DNA of 64,000 nt from Anomaloglossus baeobatrachus (GCF_048569485.1 NC_134353.1:531185008-531249007); one strand, 5' to 3'; positions 20,787 through 33,100 are shown, numbered from the stretch's first letter. Notes: generated by a model from the letters alone, not told the origin. A program made the numbers and translations.

Positions 20787-21009
20787 TTAGGGCGTGGAAA
20801 GGCAACCTCCTATGATGTTGTGAAAGGGACTAGAGAATATATTGGTTTATTTATTGATTAATTAATTTATGTAACCCTTAATAAATGTCATTTAATGTCA
20901 TTTATTTTATTCAAGTATGGTGTCTTATTTCATAAGTAGGCCTTGTGCTGTCATGCAAGTTTGTGCGTGTTGTGTAAATTTCTTTCAAGGTTTGGTTTGA
21001 GACAATAAA

Positions 21010-21082
21010 CTGTGGAAAAAAGAAGCGCAATAGGGTCCTACCCAAGCAGCAATGGGAGAGAGAGAGATAAGGTACTACTCAC
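21010..21082 (-). other. Intron-like segment of the Penelope-like fragment (73 nt)
   Basis: Minus donor G/GTGAGTAGTACC and acceptor CTTTTTTCCACAG bound 73 nt. Matches the 75- and 74-nt segments at 7555-7629 and 58212-58285. Confidence 0.5.
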
Positions 21083-21263
21083 CCATAGGGGTTGTGACAG
21101 TCACAACCCCTATCACAGCACGCATGTAGATAATTCCAAAGCCACGGCAGCGGTCCCTCGGTTGGCAGATAACAGAGAATAGTAGAATGAGGGTTTCCAG
21201 GCCGCGCCAATGACAAGCCGATATTAAGATGTTAGATTAATGTTGCTTTTATTCCAATATACA

Positions 21264-21305
21264 GGTCTACGCGTTTCGGAAGGCACCCCTTCCTTCTTCA
21301 GGACC
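21264..21305 (-). ncRNA. Hammerhead ribozyme-like motif (copy 3)
   Basis: Minus: GGTC + CTGAAGA + perfect 6-bp stem GGAAGG/CCTTCC with GGTG loop + GAAA + CGCGTA + GACC, 42 nt. The core fits CUGANGA and stem II is a perfect helix here although the bases differ from the other copies, which is covariation. Confidence 0.65.
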
Positions 21306-21566
21306 AAATGGCAAGAAAACATCAAATCACTGTCATGGTTTCTGGAAAAAATCATTACCAGTGAGTAATTTAAGATTTTTCCCTTCACCACGACAGCGCC
21401 ACCCGAGAGATTCTGAAGACAACAACCTTAGGGAGGGACCATAGCCTCTAGAACCCTTCTACCAAAGGTCAGATCCACTGTGGCCGACAAGTTTAAACGG
21501 TAGTGCTGAAAAATGGTCGTAGGAGAAGACCAGGTAGCCGCCTTACATATGAGATCCAAGGGGACA

Positions 21567-21827
21567 TCAGCTCTCTCGGCCCACCGCTCTGGTAGAATAA
21601 GCTGTGATACCTTGCGGGATGGGTTTATTCTGGGCTACATAAGCTGCCTTAATCGCCTCCCTGACCAATCTAGCTATTGAACCCTTGGAAGCGGAACACC
21701 CCCGTCTAGAACCCTGAAAACACAGGAATAGAGACTGACTTTTCCACCAGGGCCTAGTGACCTCAATGTACTGTCTTAAGGCCCTAGACACATCCAAGGT
21801 ATGTAATCGTTCCTCCTTAGGATTCAT
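21567..21827 (-). pseudogene. DIRS 2 tyrosine recombinase fragment
   Basis: Minus frame with LHTLDVSRALRQYIEVTRPW, FLCFQGSRRGCSASKGSIAR and PIPQGITAYSTRAVG, the C-terminal recombinase region of DIRS elements. Fossil. Confidence 0.72.
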
Positions 21828-22431
21828 AGGGGCTGGACAGAAAAAAGGACAATTTCCTGAGATCTATGAAAAGACCTAGCTACCTTGTGTAAATAGGCAG
21901 GGTCAGTCCGCAGGAGTACTCGGACATCAAAAAACTGCATATGGGGGGGTTTACCGAGATGGCCTGAAGGCCGCTGACTCATCTAGCTGATGTCAGGGCC
22001 ACTAACAGAGCAACTTTAAATGACAGGAATTTAATAGAAGCACCAGTCAGGGGCTCAAACGGGGGCCCTGTCAGTCCAGAACCAGATGGAGATCCCATGG
22101 AGGAAACAGTAAACAGGGAAGAGGCCTCTGACAGGAGGACATGAACCGCTTAACCCACCGATTACCTGCTAAGTCTGAGTTATATAACGCCCCTAGGGCT
22201 GATACCTGGACTTTAAAGTACTGACAGACAGTCCTATCTCCTACCCCTTCTGAAGGAACTCCAGAATGTCTCCCACCAGAGGCTCGCCCAATGGACTCCT
22301 CCCGGAACAGGACAAGAACCGACTCTATACCCTGGCGTATATCTTGGTGGTAGCTAGCTTGCTACTCCACAAGAGAGTGGAAACCAGACCAGAGGAGAAC
22401 CCCTGACCCTCTAACAGTTGCCTCTCCAATT

Positions 22432-24383
22432 TCAGGCCATCAAATGAAGGCCCGGAAGTTTCGATTGAAGTAGAGGGCCCTGGGAGAGGAGATCGTGTCT
22501 CTCCAGGAGGATCCAAGGATCTGCTACTAACATCTTTCGTAGCCAGAAAAACCAAGCCCTCCTGGGCCAAAAGGGGGCTATCAGCAGCAACCGTGCTTGT
22601 CCTCCCGGGCCTTCCTCAGAACTGCCAGAATCAAAATCAGGGGTGGGAAGGGATAAAGGAGACCGGAGTGCCAAGATATGTGGAATGCGTCCACTGCCCA
22701 GGGCCTGTCCTGTGGGTTGAGGGAGCAGAACCGACTGACCTTTTTGTTGGCTCGGGTGGCAAAAAGGTCCATAGTTGGAGACCCCCAAAGCTGCACTATC
22801 TGCCGGAAGACCTCCTCGTGCAGGCACTATTTTCCCTGGCACACAGGATTCCTGCTCAGGAAGTCGGCCCTTACATTGTCCACCCCCCGAATATGAAGTG
22901 AGGGAAGACAGATGTACCTGTGCCAGGGAAAAGATCTTCTCTGTCACCCTCATAAGGGAGGGAGACCTCAGGCTCCCCTGGTGGTTGATGTATGATACTG
23001 CCACCTTGTTGTCTGAGAGAACCCTGACGTCGCTCCCCACCGGGAGTGGAAGGAGGGAGTATAGAGCCTTCCCAACCGCACATAATTCCCTGAGATTTGA
23101 GAAGTTACGACCTTCTTGTGGAGTCCAGGGGCCTTGCCTCACATGATCTCTTAAATGAGTCCCCCACCCCATGCACTGGCGTCGGTAGTGATGACGTCGG
23201 AAAACCACAGTGACCAAGGGACCCCAGTCGAAAGATTCTGAATCTGCAGCCACCAACGGAGGGATAGGGGAACCCAAGAAGAAAGAGTAATGCTCTTGTC
23301 TAAATGCTCATGCAATAGCCTCTGTGCCCGCAATACCTCCCCCTGGAGTACGCGTATATGTAACTGAGCCCAGGGAACTGCCGGGATGCATGCCACCAGG
23401 GATCCTAGTAGAGACATAGCCTCCCTGAGTGTGAGGACTGGGTGTGAGATGACCATAGAGACCCGAGTCCTGAGACTGGACACTTTCTCCGGAGGTAGGA
23501 GGCAGAGTTGGGAAGAAGAGTCCAGAATGAGGCCCAAGAATAACTGGCAGGTGGCGGGTTGTAGTCTTGACTTCTCAAAGTTTATAAGCCAACCAAGAGT
23601 CAGTAGGACAGCTATCACTGACCCAACATGGGACCTGCAATGCTCCTTTGATGCCCCCAAGATTAGGAAGTCGTCTAAATATGGCACAATGAGGATCCCC
23701 CTCTCGTGGGTGTGAGCCGTCACCTCTGCCACCACCTTTGTGAATATCCTTGGAGCCATTGCTAGGCTGAAGGGAAGGGCCCTGAATTGAAAGTGTCTGA
23801 CTACCCCACCCATAGGAAGGGCTACTCAGAAGAACTTCTGATGGGCAGCATGGATAGGAATATGATAATACGCGTCATTCAGATCTAACACTGCCATGAA
23901 ACACCCAGGAAACAGCCTCTTGATGGCCGACTAAACTGATTCTATCTTGAAATGCTGATACACCAGATGACAGTTGAGGCGTTTTAAATTGATAATCATC
24001 CTGAAAGAACCGTCCGGTTTTCGGACCAGAAACAGCGGGGAGTAGAATCCGTAAGCTTCTTCTCCTTTGAGGATTTCCACGAGGACGGATTTTCGGAGAA
24101 GGCCTTCAACCTCTTGTTGTAAGACGAGTTGCTTCTCTACCGACCTGCCGAGTGATGTAATGATTAATGACCCCATAAAGGTCAAATGAAATTGCAGCTT
24201 GAACCCATCTCTAACAACTCCACGGATCCAATCACTGGATGAGATCTGACACCCGGCGGGGAAAAAGGAGGAGAGACGACCTCCTACCTGGATGGAGACA
24301 TCACCGAGCCGGCTTCTTACCCTCGGTAGAAGGGCCGAAGGAGAAGCCGGAGCGAGATTCTCGAAGTTCCGCTGGGATGACAT
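22432..24383 (-). pseudogene. DIRS 2 reverse transcriptase and RNase H region
   Basis: Minus frames give VRKPDGSFRMIINLKRLN, FQFRALPFSLAMAPRIFTK, IVPYLDDFLILGASKEHC (catalytic YLDD box) and LGWLINFEKSRLQP, followed by RNase H text NLRELCAVGKAL, DVRVLSDNKVAVSYINHQGS. Fossil DIRS pol. Confidence 0.86.
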
Positions 24384-25110
24384 CCTTTAGGCTGCTAGCG
24401 AGATCTGGTGCCTCCTCCGCAACAGTCTTCTGAATGCAAGTTCCACATAACCTCTTCTGGTAGTCAGAAGGCAATGAGGCTCTGCACAAGGGACATTCCT
24501 TATGCTTGGTCTTGGCTGACTTCTTCCTAGGCTTATCTGGTTCAGGTGAACGAAGGGTCCCCTGGGGACTCCTGCGGGCCGCAAACTTTTGTGTAGGACG
24601 ACCCCCACTAGAATCACTTCCACCACTCCTTGACGCAGCAACCGCTTCAGTGACTGCTTTTTGTGCTCCCCATGCTGATCGCTCTCTTCATGCTCGCAGG
24701 ATGCGTCCTGTGATTCCTCCATCAAAGCTAGAGGATCAGCAGGCTAGAGCAACCTGGGACCAGCTGAGCCAGCGATTTATCCCTCTGCGGAAGTTAGCGG
24801 TGGGCAGTGTCCTCTTACTGCCCACCGAACATGCACAGAGGCGACGCTTAGTTGTGACGTCACCTCCAGCTAATTTCCTGAAGTGGGAGGAAGCTGCTGC
24901 CGCGCGTACCACCTGCTGGGACAGCCGCCGGGAAGGAAGCGGTGGGTCTGGCAGGAACAGCCACCTGGCACCGAACCAGGACCACTTGGCTATGCACAGG
25001 TACGCTTACCTTAATCACTGCCACACGTACCACCTGCTGCACTATGGCAGCACCACAGCACTTCTGGTTCTCCTATTCTGGGACAGGAAACCGAAACTGA
25101 TGTGGTAGAG
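24301..25110 (-). pseudogene. DIRS 2 N-terminal (Gag-like) region
   Basis: Between the reverse transcriptase and the right terminus lies a poorly conserved coding-like stretch (minus 24725-24301 with a CPLCRASLP-like Cys motif). Position suggests ORF1. Weak evidence. Confidence 0.4.
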
Positions 25111-25195
25111 AGATGCCGCCCTTTTATTTCAGTGGGGTTCCTGTCCTAAGATGGATGTACCTCTCTCTGGTGGTGCTGTCGTGAAGGTGAAAAAA

Positions 25196-25952
25196 AAAAG
25201 TGCATATTTTATAGGAAGATTAGAGAGATTTTACAGTAACAGGTTTCCACATTTCTCACCACCCAGTGTCATGGAAAGACTGAATGAGTCACGGTAAAAA
25301 TATAGAAGGTAAAAAGGTAGACACTGGTAAGGCATGGACCAAATGTATATTTTCTTTTCTAAACAGGTCTATATAAGATTTTTGGGTTTAGCTCCTAGAA
25401 CATTATTTCCCCTAGCTACATCAGCAGGATAGTGACCAGGGATGTACAATTTTTATATAATTGACTAAATAGTGTGATAAACAGGTATATTCTCCAATTC
25501 CAGATCCTAAACCAGAGTCAGTAGCACAAGGTCTCAAGCCAGGAGACTGATTAATCCTAAAAAGACATGCAAGAAAGAGCCACGAGTCAAGACTAGGTGG
25601 GCTGATCCAGCATCTAACCACAGCAACATTACAATCTCTTCAGATTGGGGCTGATTTATGGGAAATAACCAATAGAAGGGAAAACATGCTTACAGAAACC
25701 CTATGCAAACAAGGGCTCATGGTGGGAGAAACATTCTCCGCCCTGAACTAAACAATTAGTTTAAGTGGGCAATTTTCATGGGTAACACACAGACCTGTAT
25801 AACTGGTATTGTCTTGCGTATTTGTAGCCGTAAAAGTGCAACTCTGTACTACATAAAGATGATCAGGTCCACATGTAAGGAAAATCTGACTAGAAGTTCT
25901 TTGACTAGGATACGGAAACAAGACAAGAGATCCTTTAGTGCTGTGATATACC
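25196..25952. other. Unassigned sequence
   Basis: AT-rich unique-looking sequence. I recognise no coding or repeat structure. Confidence 0.45.
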
Positions 25953-26774
25953 ATATTTTTCGCTTTATAAGACGCACCTGATTATAAGACGCAACCCCAA
26001 ATTTGGTGAAGGAAGAGAATTTTTTTTAATGTTAAATGGGATCCATCTTATGCCAGTGTCCGTCTAACATCATATAGGGTATATGTCCCTCATCCTAAAA
26101 TTAGCCCCCCTTAATCTGGCTATGGCCCCCTTATATTGAATATAGCCTCCTTGTGCTGGGACATATCCCCCTGTGCTGCCCATGGCCCCTATAGATGGCA
26201 CATCTCCCCTTTGTTAGATACACCCCCCCCATGCTGCTGCCCATAAAACAAAACACTTTCCTTACCTTCTCAGCGCTGTCCCTCCTCGTGCATCCCACCT
26301 CGCAGTTGAGCTTCGGCTTCCTCTACTTCCTGGTTCTTGCTGCCGGTCATGTGATCGGCACAGCAGAGTGATTTCATCTCTACATGTCTTATCACAGACC
26401 GCAGCAGCAGGAGACTGGAGATCAGCCCTGGAGGTAAATAAAGCTTTTATTTTACTATGGGCAGCAGCATGGGGGCCCATCTCTAACAGGGGGGGGGGGG
26501 GATAATGTGCGATCAAAGGAGGGCGCAGGCAGATCTAATATTCCCCAGCCCCTCAGTGTGATGCAGTTTCAGCACCACACTGCTGATGGACAGCAGTTGT
26601 GCATATTATATGTGCGGGAGCAGGAGATCAAACGCTGCCGCCCACAGCTATCACCTGCCCCCAGCACCGCTCAAGAGCAGACCCTGCAGTGTATAATTTA
26701 TATATGTACACGCCCCGTATATTCGGTTTTTAATTTGGGGGAACAATAGTGTGTCTTATAAAGCGAAAAATACA
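25953..26774. mobile_element. Non-autonomous DNA transposon with ~24-bp TIRs
   Basis: Left end ATATTTTTCGCTTTATAAGACGCAC and right end GTGTCTTATAAAGCGAAAAATAC are inverted repeats with one or two differences. The interior repeats TATAAGACGCA and contains no transposase. This end type is widespread in vertebrate genomes; I cannot fix the superfamily. Confidence 0.72.
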
Positions 26775-27515
26775 GTAATTAAGGGTATCTAGGTAGATAC
26801 CTGTGGCAGGTAGGAGAGTCCTGAGGATGTGGGTAGCGTACTTCTATATACCTCCCGATATGGCCATAATTAGTCACAAAAGGATTGTAAGAGAATACAA
26901 CTTAATTTGTATTCTATAGACTACATCTTGTAGTATAACTAAATAAGGTCATAGGATTCAATTTACACTGATGGGCTGTGAAGTTGCACATTTCTACACA
27001 CCCCTGCAGCTCTAATTGGTGCATGGTAATTTTTGTGTGATGTTCTATATAAGCTGGTCACATGATGTAATAAAACCATACCTTCAGTACACCTCATTTG
27101 GCTGTCCTGTGTTGCTCTCCAAGCACTTGTAAAACAAATGTTATTAATTTGGAGCTCCAATGGCATAGAAGTAAAGGATTTCTCACTGCACCAATCACTG
27201 CAGCAATAATGCACCTCAACACCTATGCTGCAAGGCGAGGTCCTCAAGGTTCCAGGCCACACCACCGTACAGACCATCAATGCAATGAGGGCCACCATAC
27301 AGACCCAAAACCCATGAAAGTAGCTGGACTACTCTTTCCACAAGCTCCAGTTTAGGGACCCACCCAGGGGGTTCACTGATGTAGCACTGGGTTTCATACA
27401 GTCTGATAAGAAACTCATGTTCATGTGCAGAGATTTTGGCCTAGCAGCAATAGACTAAATATGACTGGATGTCTGGTCCATGTCTTTCTAAACCTTTGGC
27501 ATAATAGAGAACACC
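26775..27515. other. Unassigned sequence
   Basis: Nothing recognised apart from short low-complexity stretches. Confidence 0.45.
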
Positions 27516-28926
27516 TGTAAGGGCAATACTGGACTGTAAGGGCAATACTGGACTGTAAGGGCAATACTGGACTGTAAGGGCAATACTGGACTGTAAGGGC
27601 AATACTGGACTGTAAGGGCAATACTGGACTGTAAGGGCAATACTGGACTGTAAGGGCAATACTGGACTGTAAGGGCAATACTGGACTGTAAGGGCAATAC
27701 TGGACTGTAAGGGCAATACTGGACTGTAAGGGCAATACTGGACTGTAAGGGCAATACTGGACTGTAAGGGCAATACTGGACTGTAAGGGCAATACTGGAC
27801 TGTAAGGGCAATACTGGACTGTAAGGGCAATACTGGACTGTAAGGGCAATACTGGACTGTAAGGGCAATACTGGACTGTAAGGGCAATACTGGACTGTAA
27901 GGGCAATACTGGACTGTAAGGGCAATACTGGACTGTAAGGGCAATACTGGACTGTAAGGGCAATACTGGACTGTAAGGGCAATACTGGACTGTAAGGGCA
28001 ATACTGGACTGTAAGGGCAATACTGGACTGTAAGGGCAATACTGGACTGTAAGGGCAATACTGGACTGTAAGGGCAATACTGGACTGTAAGGGCAATACT
28101 GGACTGTAAGGGCAATACTGGACTGTAAGGGCAATACTGGACTGTAAGGGCAATACTGGACTGTAAGGGCAATACTGGACTGTAAGGGCAATACTGGACT
28201 GTAAGGGCAATACTGGACTGTAAGGGCAATACTGGACTGTAAGGGCAATACTGGACTGTAAGGGCAATACTGGACTGTAAGGGCAATACTGGACTGTAAG
28301 GGCAATACTGGACTGTAAGGGCAATACTGGACTGTAAGGGCAATACTGGACTGTAAGGGCAATACTGGACTGTAAGGGCAATACTGGACTGTAAGGGCAA
28401 TACTGGACTGTAAGGGCAATACTGGACTGTAAGGGCAATACTGGACTGTAAGGGCAATACTGGACTGTAAGGGCAATACTGGACTGTAAGGGCAATACTG
28501 GACTGTAAGGGCAATACTGGACTGTAAGGGCAATACTGGACTGTAAGGGCAATACTGGACTGTAAGGGCAATACTGGACTGTAAGGGCAATACTGGACTG
28601 TAAGGGCAATACTGGACTGTAAGGGCAATACTGGACTGTAAGGGCAATACTGGACTGTAAGGGCAATACTGGACTGTAAGGGCAATACTGGACTGTAAGG
28701 GCAATACTGGACTGTAAGGGCAATACTGGACTGTAAGGGCAATACTGGACTGTAAGGGCAATACTGGACTGTAAGGGCAATACTGGACTGTAAGGGCAAT
28801 ACTGGACTGTAAGGGCAATACTGGACTGTAAGGGCAATACTGGACTGTAAGGGCAATACTGGACTGTAAGGGCAATACTGGACTGTAAGGGCAATACTGG
28901 ACTGTAAGGGCAATACTGGACTGTAA
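27516..28926. repeat. 19-bp minisatellite, about 74 copies
   Basis: Tandem CTGTAAGGGCAATACTGGA with no variant seen through the body of the array. Because 19 is not a multiple of 3, all reading frames cycle, which creates long spurious open frames on minus. The high homogeneity implies recent expansion or ongoing contraction and growth. Confidence 0.97.
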
Positions 28927-29541
28927 GGCATACCTAGGTTTTAGAGGTGGATAGTAGGGAGGGGTCATGATGCACTGTTATGGAGTAATGTAGCCCCATC
29001 CTAGTATATGATTGCAACCAGTAATTAAAGTGCTATATTGTTGGATTCAGGTCCTCAGCTGTTTTTTGCTACATCTGAGATTAACATGTATGCAGACAGA
29101 TTCCCTTTATTATGGTTCTGGACCTGCCCCCATATTGAGAGCAGTGCTGCTGCGAGAAAACAAAAACTAAAAAAACCACTCCTGAGGGGGAATAATGTCA
29201 GGCATAGGGGTGGAAACAGCACTGCTTCAGTCACCGCTCCATCTATAGTAAGTGATGGCTGTAACTGCAACAAATGGTCCCTGCATTAGAGCCAGCTTTC
29301 AGATTCTCCCATTACAGAAATTGTAGCTGGTGATTGTGAAGTTCTATGAAGCACTGCCAGTGGGGTCTTAGAAGAACTTGCATTGTCAGTGTGACTCTAG
29401 CTCCTCCCTTCAAAAGAGGTGAATTCTAAAGATTCCATGGAGTAATCTGGAAGTTTAAAGCTTGCCTTCAGACCACAGATTTTACCCATCAACTATGGTT
29501 GTGAAGTTTATACACATCTGACAGACAAGTCAATGCAGTAT
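28927..29541. other. Sequence downstream of PLIN2
   Basis: No gene recognised. It lies between the 19-bp array and the probable PLIN2 polyadenylation signal. Confidence 0.45.
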
Positions 29542-29547
29542 TTTATT
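29542..29547 (-). promoter_or_regulatory. Probable PLIN2 polyadenylation signal
   Basis: AATAAA on minus, about 230 bases after the PLIN2 stop codon; a 3' UTR of this size is plausible. Confidence 0.5.
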
Positions 29548-29778
29548 AACATACAAAAGTGCATTAAAACAGTTACATACTGGGGGTTATACATTAGTGA
29601 TGCTGGTTACAGTTAAGCTGGATTTGTGAAGACAAAAATAAAGACAAGGGTCAATGACCGCCAACCCCCTTCACATCTTCCATGGTCTGTTGCCAGATAC
29701 TGGCCCTCTGATTAAGGGGAAAGCAAGGAGATGGAAAACAAATGACAAGTCAGTGATGTTTGACAGTTCAGGTGGGTT

Positions 29779-30150
29779 TTACTTTTTGTCTGAGCCTCCA
29801 TCATCAATTTCTTCCTCCTTATCTTGGCTACCAGCCAGTTCTGGAGTGAAGTGACCTACCAGCCAATTTAGTGGAGTGTTATTTATAAAGTAGGTTATCA
29901 TCTCATCCATACCATCCTTTATTTGTGTAATCTTGTCCTTAGTGGCGGTTAAGAGGCTGTCAGACATGTCTCTGAAGGAAGAGGCAGAGTGGAAGTTTTG
30001 ATAGATATCTGCAGCCATGGCACTAATACTTTGAGCCTTGTTCTGAAGGTTTTGCTGAAGACCTTGGACACTGGAGACCAGAGACAGACATGTGCTTTGC
30101 AGGTGATTAGCAAGATGCCGGGCAATAGCCAGTGTGCGAGATTCAATCTG
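29779..30150 (-). CDS. PLIN2: PLIN2 coding exon 7 (last)
   Basis: Acceptor TTTCAG/CAGATTGAATC; codes [19 protein letters not shown] through [10 protein letters not shown] to ...GGSDKK and TAA. The C-terminal helix bundle. Confidence 0.95.
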   Translation of the reverse strand, partial: QIESRTLAIARHLANHLQSTCLSLVSSVQGLQQNLQNKAQSISAMAADIYQNFHSASSFRDMSDSLLTATKDKITQIKDGMDEMITYFINNTPLNWLVGHFTPELAGSQDKEEEIDDGGSDKK

Positions 30151-33100
30151 CTGAAAGGAGAAGAAATGTTATGTTTCCAGTACACAGATGATGCCTAGCA
30201 TAAGACTCAAGGGAATGTCATTACCTCTGCACCCTCAGTTTCTCCACCAGCATCTTCTCTGGAGCCTTTTGTCCACTCCACCCACTTGTTGTATATGTTC
30301 TCTTGAGCATCATGGATCTTCTGATTTGCATTATTCATGTTCTTTCTTGCATATTCAATCTGAAAAGTTGTATATAAGCAGGTGAGATTATATGCACTAC
30401 ATTTGGCTTATTCAGGTACCCTGAAATATCCTCAATATCAGAGCCAGAACCAAGATTATTATGCTTGTCAGGCAAGTGTTTGTCAAATTTCAGAAATCAA
30501 TAGCACTCACCTGTATTATACTACACCCCTATAAAACTACACTACACCTGCCCCCCCCATATACCACACCTGTAAAACTACATTCTCATATCCTACACCC
30601 CAAATATTTGTCAGTTACCCCCCTTCCCCCCCCCATTGTCTTCACAGGTTACTAATAACCACTCACCTCTTTTTGTCCCCTCCTCAGGCACCTCTGTACA
30701 AGTCCCCCGCTGAGCAGCTTCTTTCACATGCCCAGGCTGCGCCGATGCTGTACTCCTAGGAGCCGCTGCTTCTCTCCGTACAGGCCCCGCCGCTTCAGCT
30801 TCTTCTCATGCCGGGCGGGAACTTTTCAACTGACACCCGCACGCCGTACTGATGATATCAGGGCGCGTGCGTGTCATAGAAAAGTGTCGGGCAGGGTACA
30901 GAGGAGAGATTCCTGCGTTCCGCTCTTACACTGTGTGGCGCTACAGGATCTGTCCTGTTCCCTGCCCAGCATGCAGCGTGTGATGAGGGCAATCTGACCA
31001 CAGGCCTCCCGGAGCCTGGAGCTCTGGACAACAGGTCAGATTGCCCTCATCACTGACCGGCAAGCAAGGACGCCCTGAACCATTATCAAAATTCATAGTG
31101 TTAAAAACAAAACCATATTCAGTGAGGAATTTCCCATTACAGAGGGGATCTCCTTAGGAACAACTGCAATCTCTTAAGCTGATCTGCAAGATTCAGCCAG
31201 ACAGCATTCTTCATATGAAAGCTAACCTATACATTGAAAATTTAGGACTGGTTTTTGGTTACATTATAGTGCAAGATCTCTAATCTGCAAAGTTTTCCAG
31301 ATAAGAATCAATTTGTTAAACTCAAGAAGTGTCAAATTACAAGTAAAAACAAACCACACGGCACCTTTTAGCAGAAAAAGGCAAGTGTGAATAGATACAA
31401 GCTGCTGTGTGTACAAGTGGGGCAATTCAAAAGATGTAAGAGTAGAGGCCTTTAATATTTGCACCATCCTTTTATGAATCACCCCTTGTACAGAATACAG
31501 AAGCACTGGTGGAGAGGGTTTTTGTTAAGACTTCTCTACATTGGGCTGATAGCAATGCTTAGTCAAAGGTTTCAATGAATGCTGAATCCCATTTAAAAAA
31601 GGGGAGGGATGCCCACAGTAAACATTTAACTTGTTTCATCTTGGAACGTTAAATTCTGCAATTTGATAATAAACCTGCACTGAAACCTTTTAAAGTGCGC
31701 TGTTGCAATATTCTGTAGTGGCGGTCTTTTAATGTAGAGTACTGGGTGGGAGAAGCACAAGTCACTGAGTGCACAGACTAAACAGACCATAGGAGAGTTT
31801 CTGCCTCAGTCCTGAGCTTGGCTATCACGGACATTGAGGAGCTCAGAACTGGAGAGGTGACAGACTGGTAAGAAGTTATTAGATGTTCAGAAAGCAGCAT
31901 CTACAAGACCCAGCTGTTGTCAGTTATGGGCACCTTGCACCTCTCCCACTGCCCCAGGGCTGAGAGCTGTGCAGACCATGAACTGGAACACTCTGCAATG
32001 GGCAGATATAGCCATGATTGGATGCTACACCACAATTGAGATACCACAGGATCATGTTAAAACATTCAATTGGCCCTTATGCCAAGATCTGTTGATTCAA
32101 GTGTACTTTTGTAGGACAAGTACATTAAACCATTTGTAGACCTTTAATCTGAGTCATTTGATTATTGGCTCTAGGTTGTACCAGAAAAGGTCACCTTGTG
32201 GCTGATGGGCTACCATGAATATGAGTACCAAGTACACAAATTTTATGATTCTATTCCATGTAGCAGCAATGGAGCGTAGCCTTAATGTAGATGATTTCTC
32301 AGTACATTTGAATTACATGTACTAACCAGGTCAATGGTGTTCTGGAGCTGAGCAATGGCTTCCTGACTCCTGCATTTGGCATCCTTCACACTGGTCAGGG
32401 CCTGTTGATAAGCACGCTTGCGGGCCTTAGTAGAGAGGGATCCCAGGCGCATGTAGTAGCCAGGCTTATCTTGGGACATCTCAATGCCTTGTGTTTCAGC
32501 TGTGTCCTTCGCTATAAAGAAATTTGTAATGCCCATATATTAACAGCTTAGCTGGGTACATTAGCTGGATGAACAAAATGCAGAAACATTAAGATTGTGA
32601 TTACAAAGATGGAGGGGGGGGGGGGGGGATGACAAACCAAAGCACCCCTTTAAAAGATTAATATGGTGAGAGAAGCTGCATGAAGCTGAGGCAGCCTCCT
32701 GTGATATCACATTTTAGACATCACCAGAAATGCAGTAAGATATTAGCCAAATCTAGGGCATTTTAGTTGGGAAGTTGGTTAAATTGGCATTCAGTGACAG
32801 ACCAGCCTTTCAAAGGTCACAAGAAATAAAACTTTGTGCCCATTTATAAAAATGGAAATTACCCTTTAGTCAGGCTAGTTTTTTTGGCCTGAAACCAACA
32901 ACTCTCACGTACCCTGTCCACAAAGGTAGGCAAGTTTCCCAGGCTGGGTCACCATTGGCTTGCTAGGTTTCGCTTACCTAGCTCTTCATCTGTTTGTGGC
33001 AGGTATTGTTCCAGAAGATATTCAGACCTAGTTAGTGCAGAGTCCACACGGTCGCTTATGATCTGCACTACACGGCTTCCCAGAACAGTATTAATGCTGC

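Larger units (their letters stand above)
15310..20840 (-). mobile_element. DIRS retroelement 1
   Basis: Coding order on minus is Gag-like (19486-18500), reverse transcriptase, RNase H, then tyrosine recombinase (16359-15967), the DIRS order. Ends are inverted: CATAGGAGGTTGCCTCTCCA and AGGGACAGGAAGTACAAG on the left match, reversed, 20300-20345 and 20787-20840. An inner copy of the terminus at 15525-15600 fits the internal complementary region of DIRS. It is inserted in the Ngaro repeat and is itself split by a MITE (20349-20786). A fossil with several breaks; moderate age. Confidence 0.82.
13215..20960 (+). mobile_element. Ngaro-type tyrosine-recombinase retroelement, 3' part, interrupted by DIRS
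   Basis: A recombinase frame (13422-14042) is followed by a hydrolase-like region and by terminal repeats in split direct order: block B at 14665-14870, block A at 14870-15309, and block B again as 15240-15309 plus 20841-20960. The second B copy is cut by the DIRS element 15310-20840. YR plus hydrolase plus split direct repeats are the known hallmarks of Ngaro elements. The 5' part with reverse transcriptase is missing. A fossil with several breaks. Confidence 0.65.
21010..21335 (-). mobile_element. Penelope-like fragment (third locus)
   Basis: On minus: hammerhead-like motif, AATAAA (21248-21253), a TTATCTGCC-type word, the hairpin GGGGTTGTGAC/GTCACAACCCC, intron donor GGGTGAGTAG, GACCCTATTGCGCTT and a T-rich CACAG acceptor. 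Same order as 7344-7640 and 57999-58287 but clearly diverged, so an older or different subfamily. Confidence 0.58.
21336..25195 (-). mobile_element. DIRS retroelement 2
   Basis: Same orientation as DIRS 1 and about 500 bases from it, but a different subfamily by sequence. Inverted termini: TTCACCACGACAGCGCCACC near 21395 and GGTGGTGCTGTCGTGAAGGTG near 25160. Order on minus: N-terminal frame (24725-24301), reverse transcriptase (24383-23151), RNase H (23277-22432), recombinase end (21827-21567). Fossil with several breaks. Confidence 0.8.

Noticed and set aside
27516-28926. Possible CRISPR-like array
   Set aside because: Units abut with no variable spacers, and the context is a vertebrate genome; a plain minisatellite.
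27421-28968. Three long minus-strand open frames of about 470-515 codons
   Set aside because: They read through the 19-bp tandem array; a 19-bp period cycles all frames and gives repeated peptide text without any protein feature.
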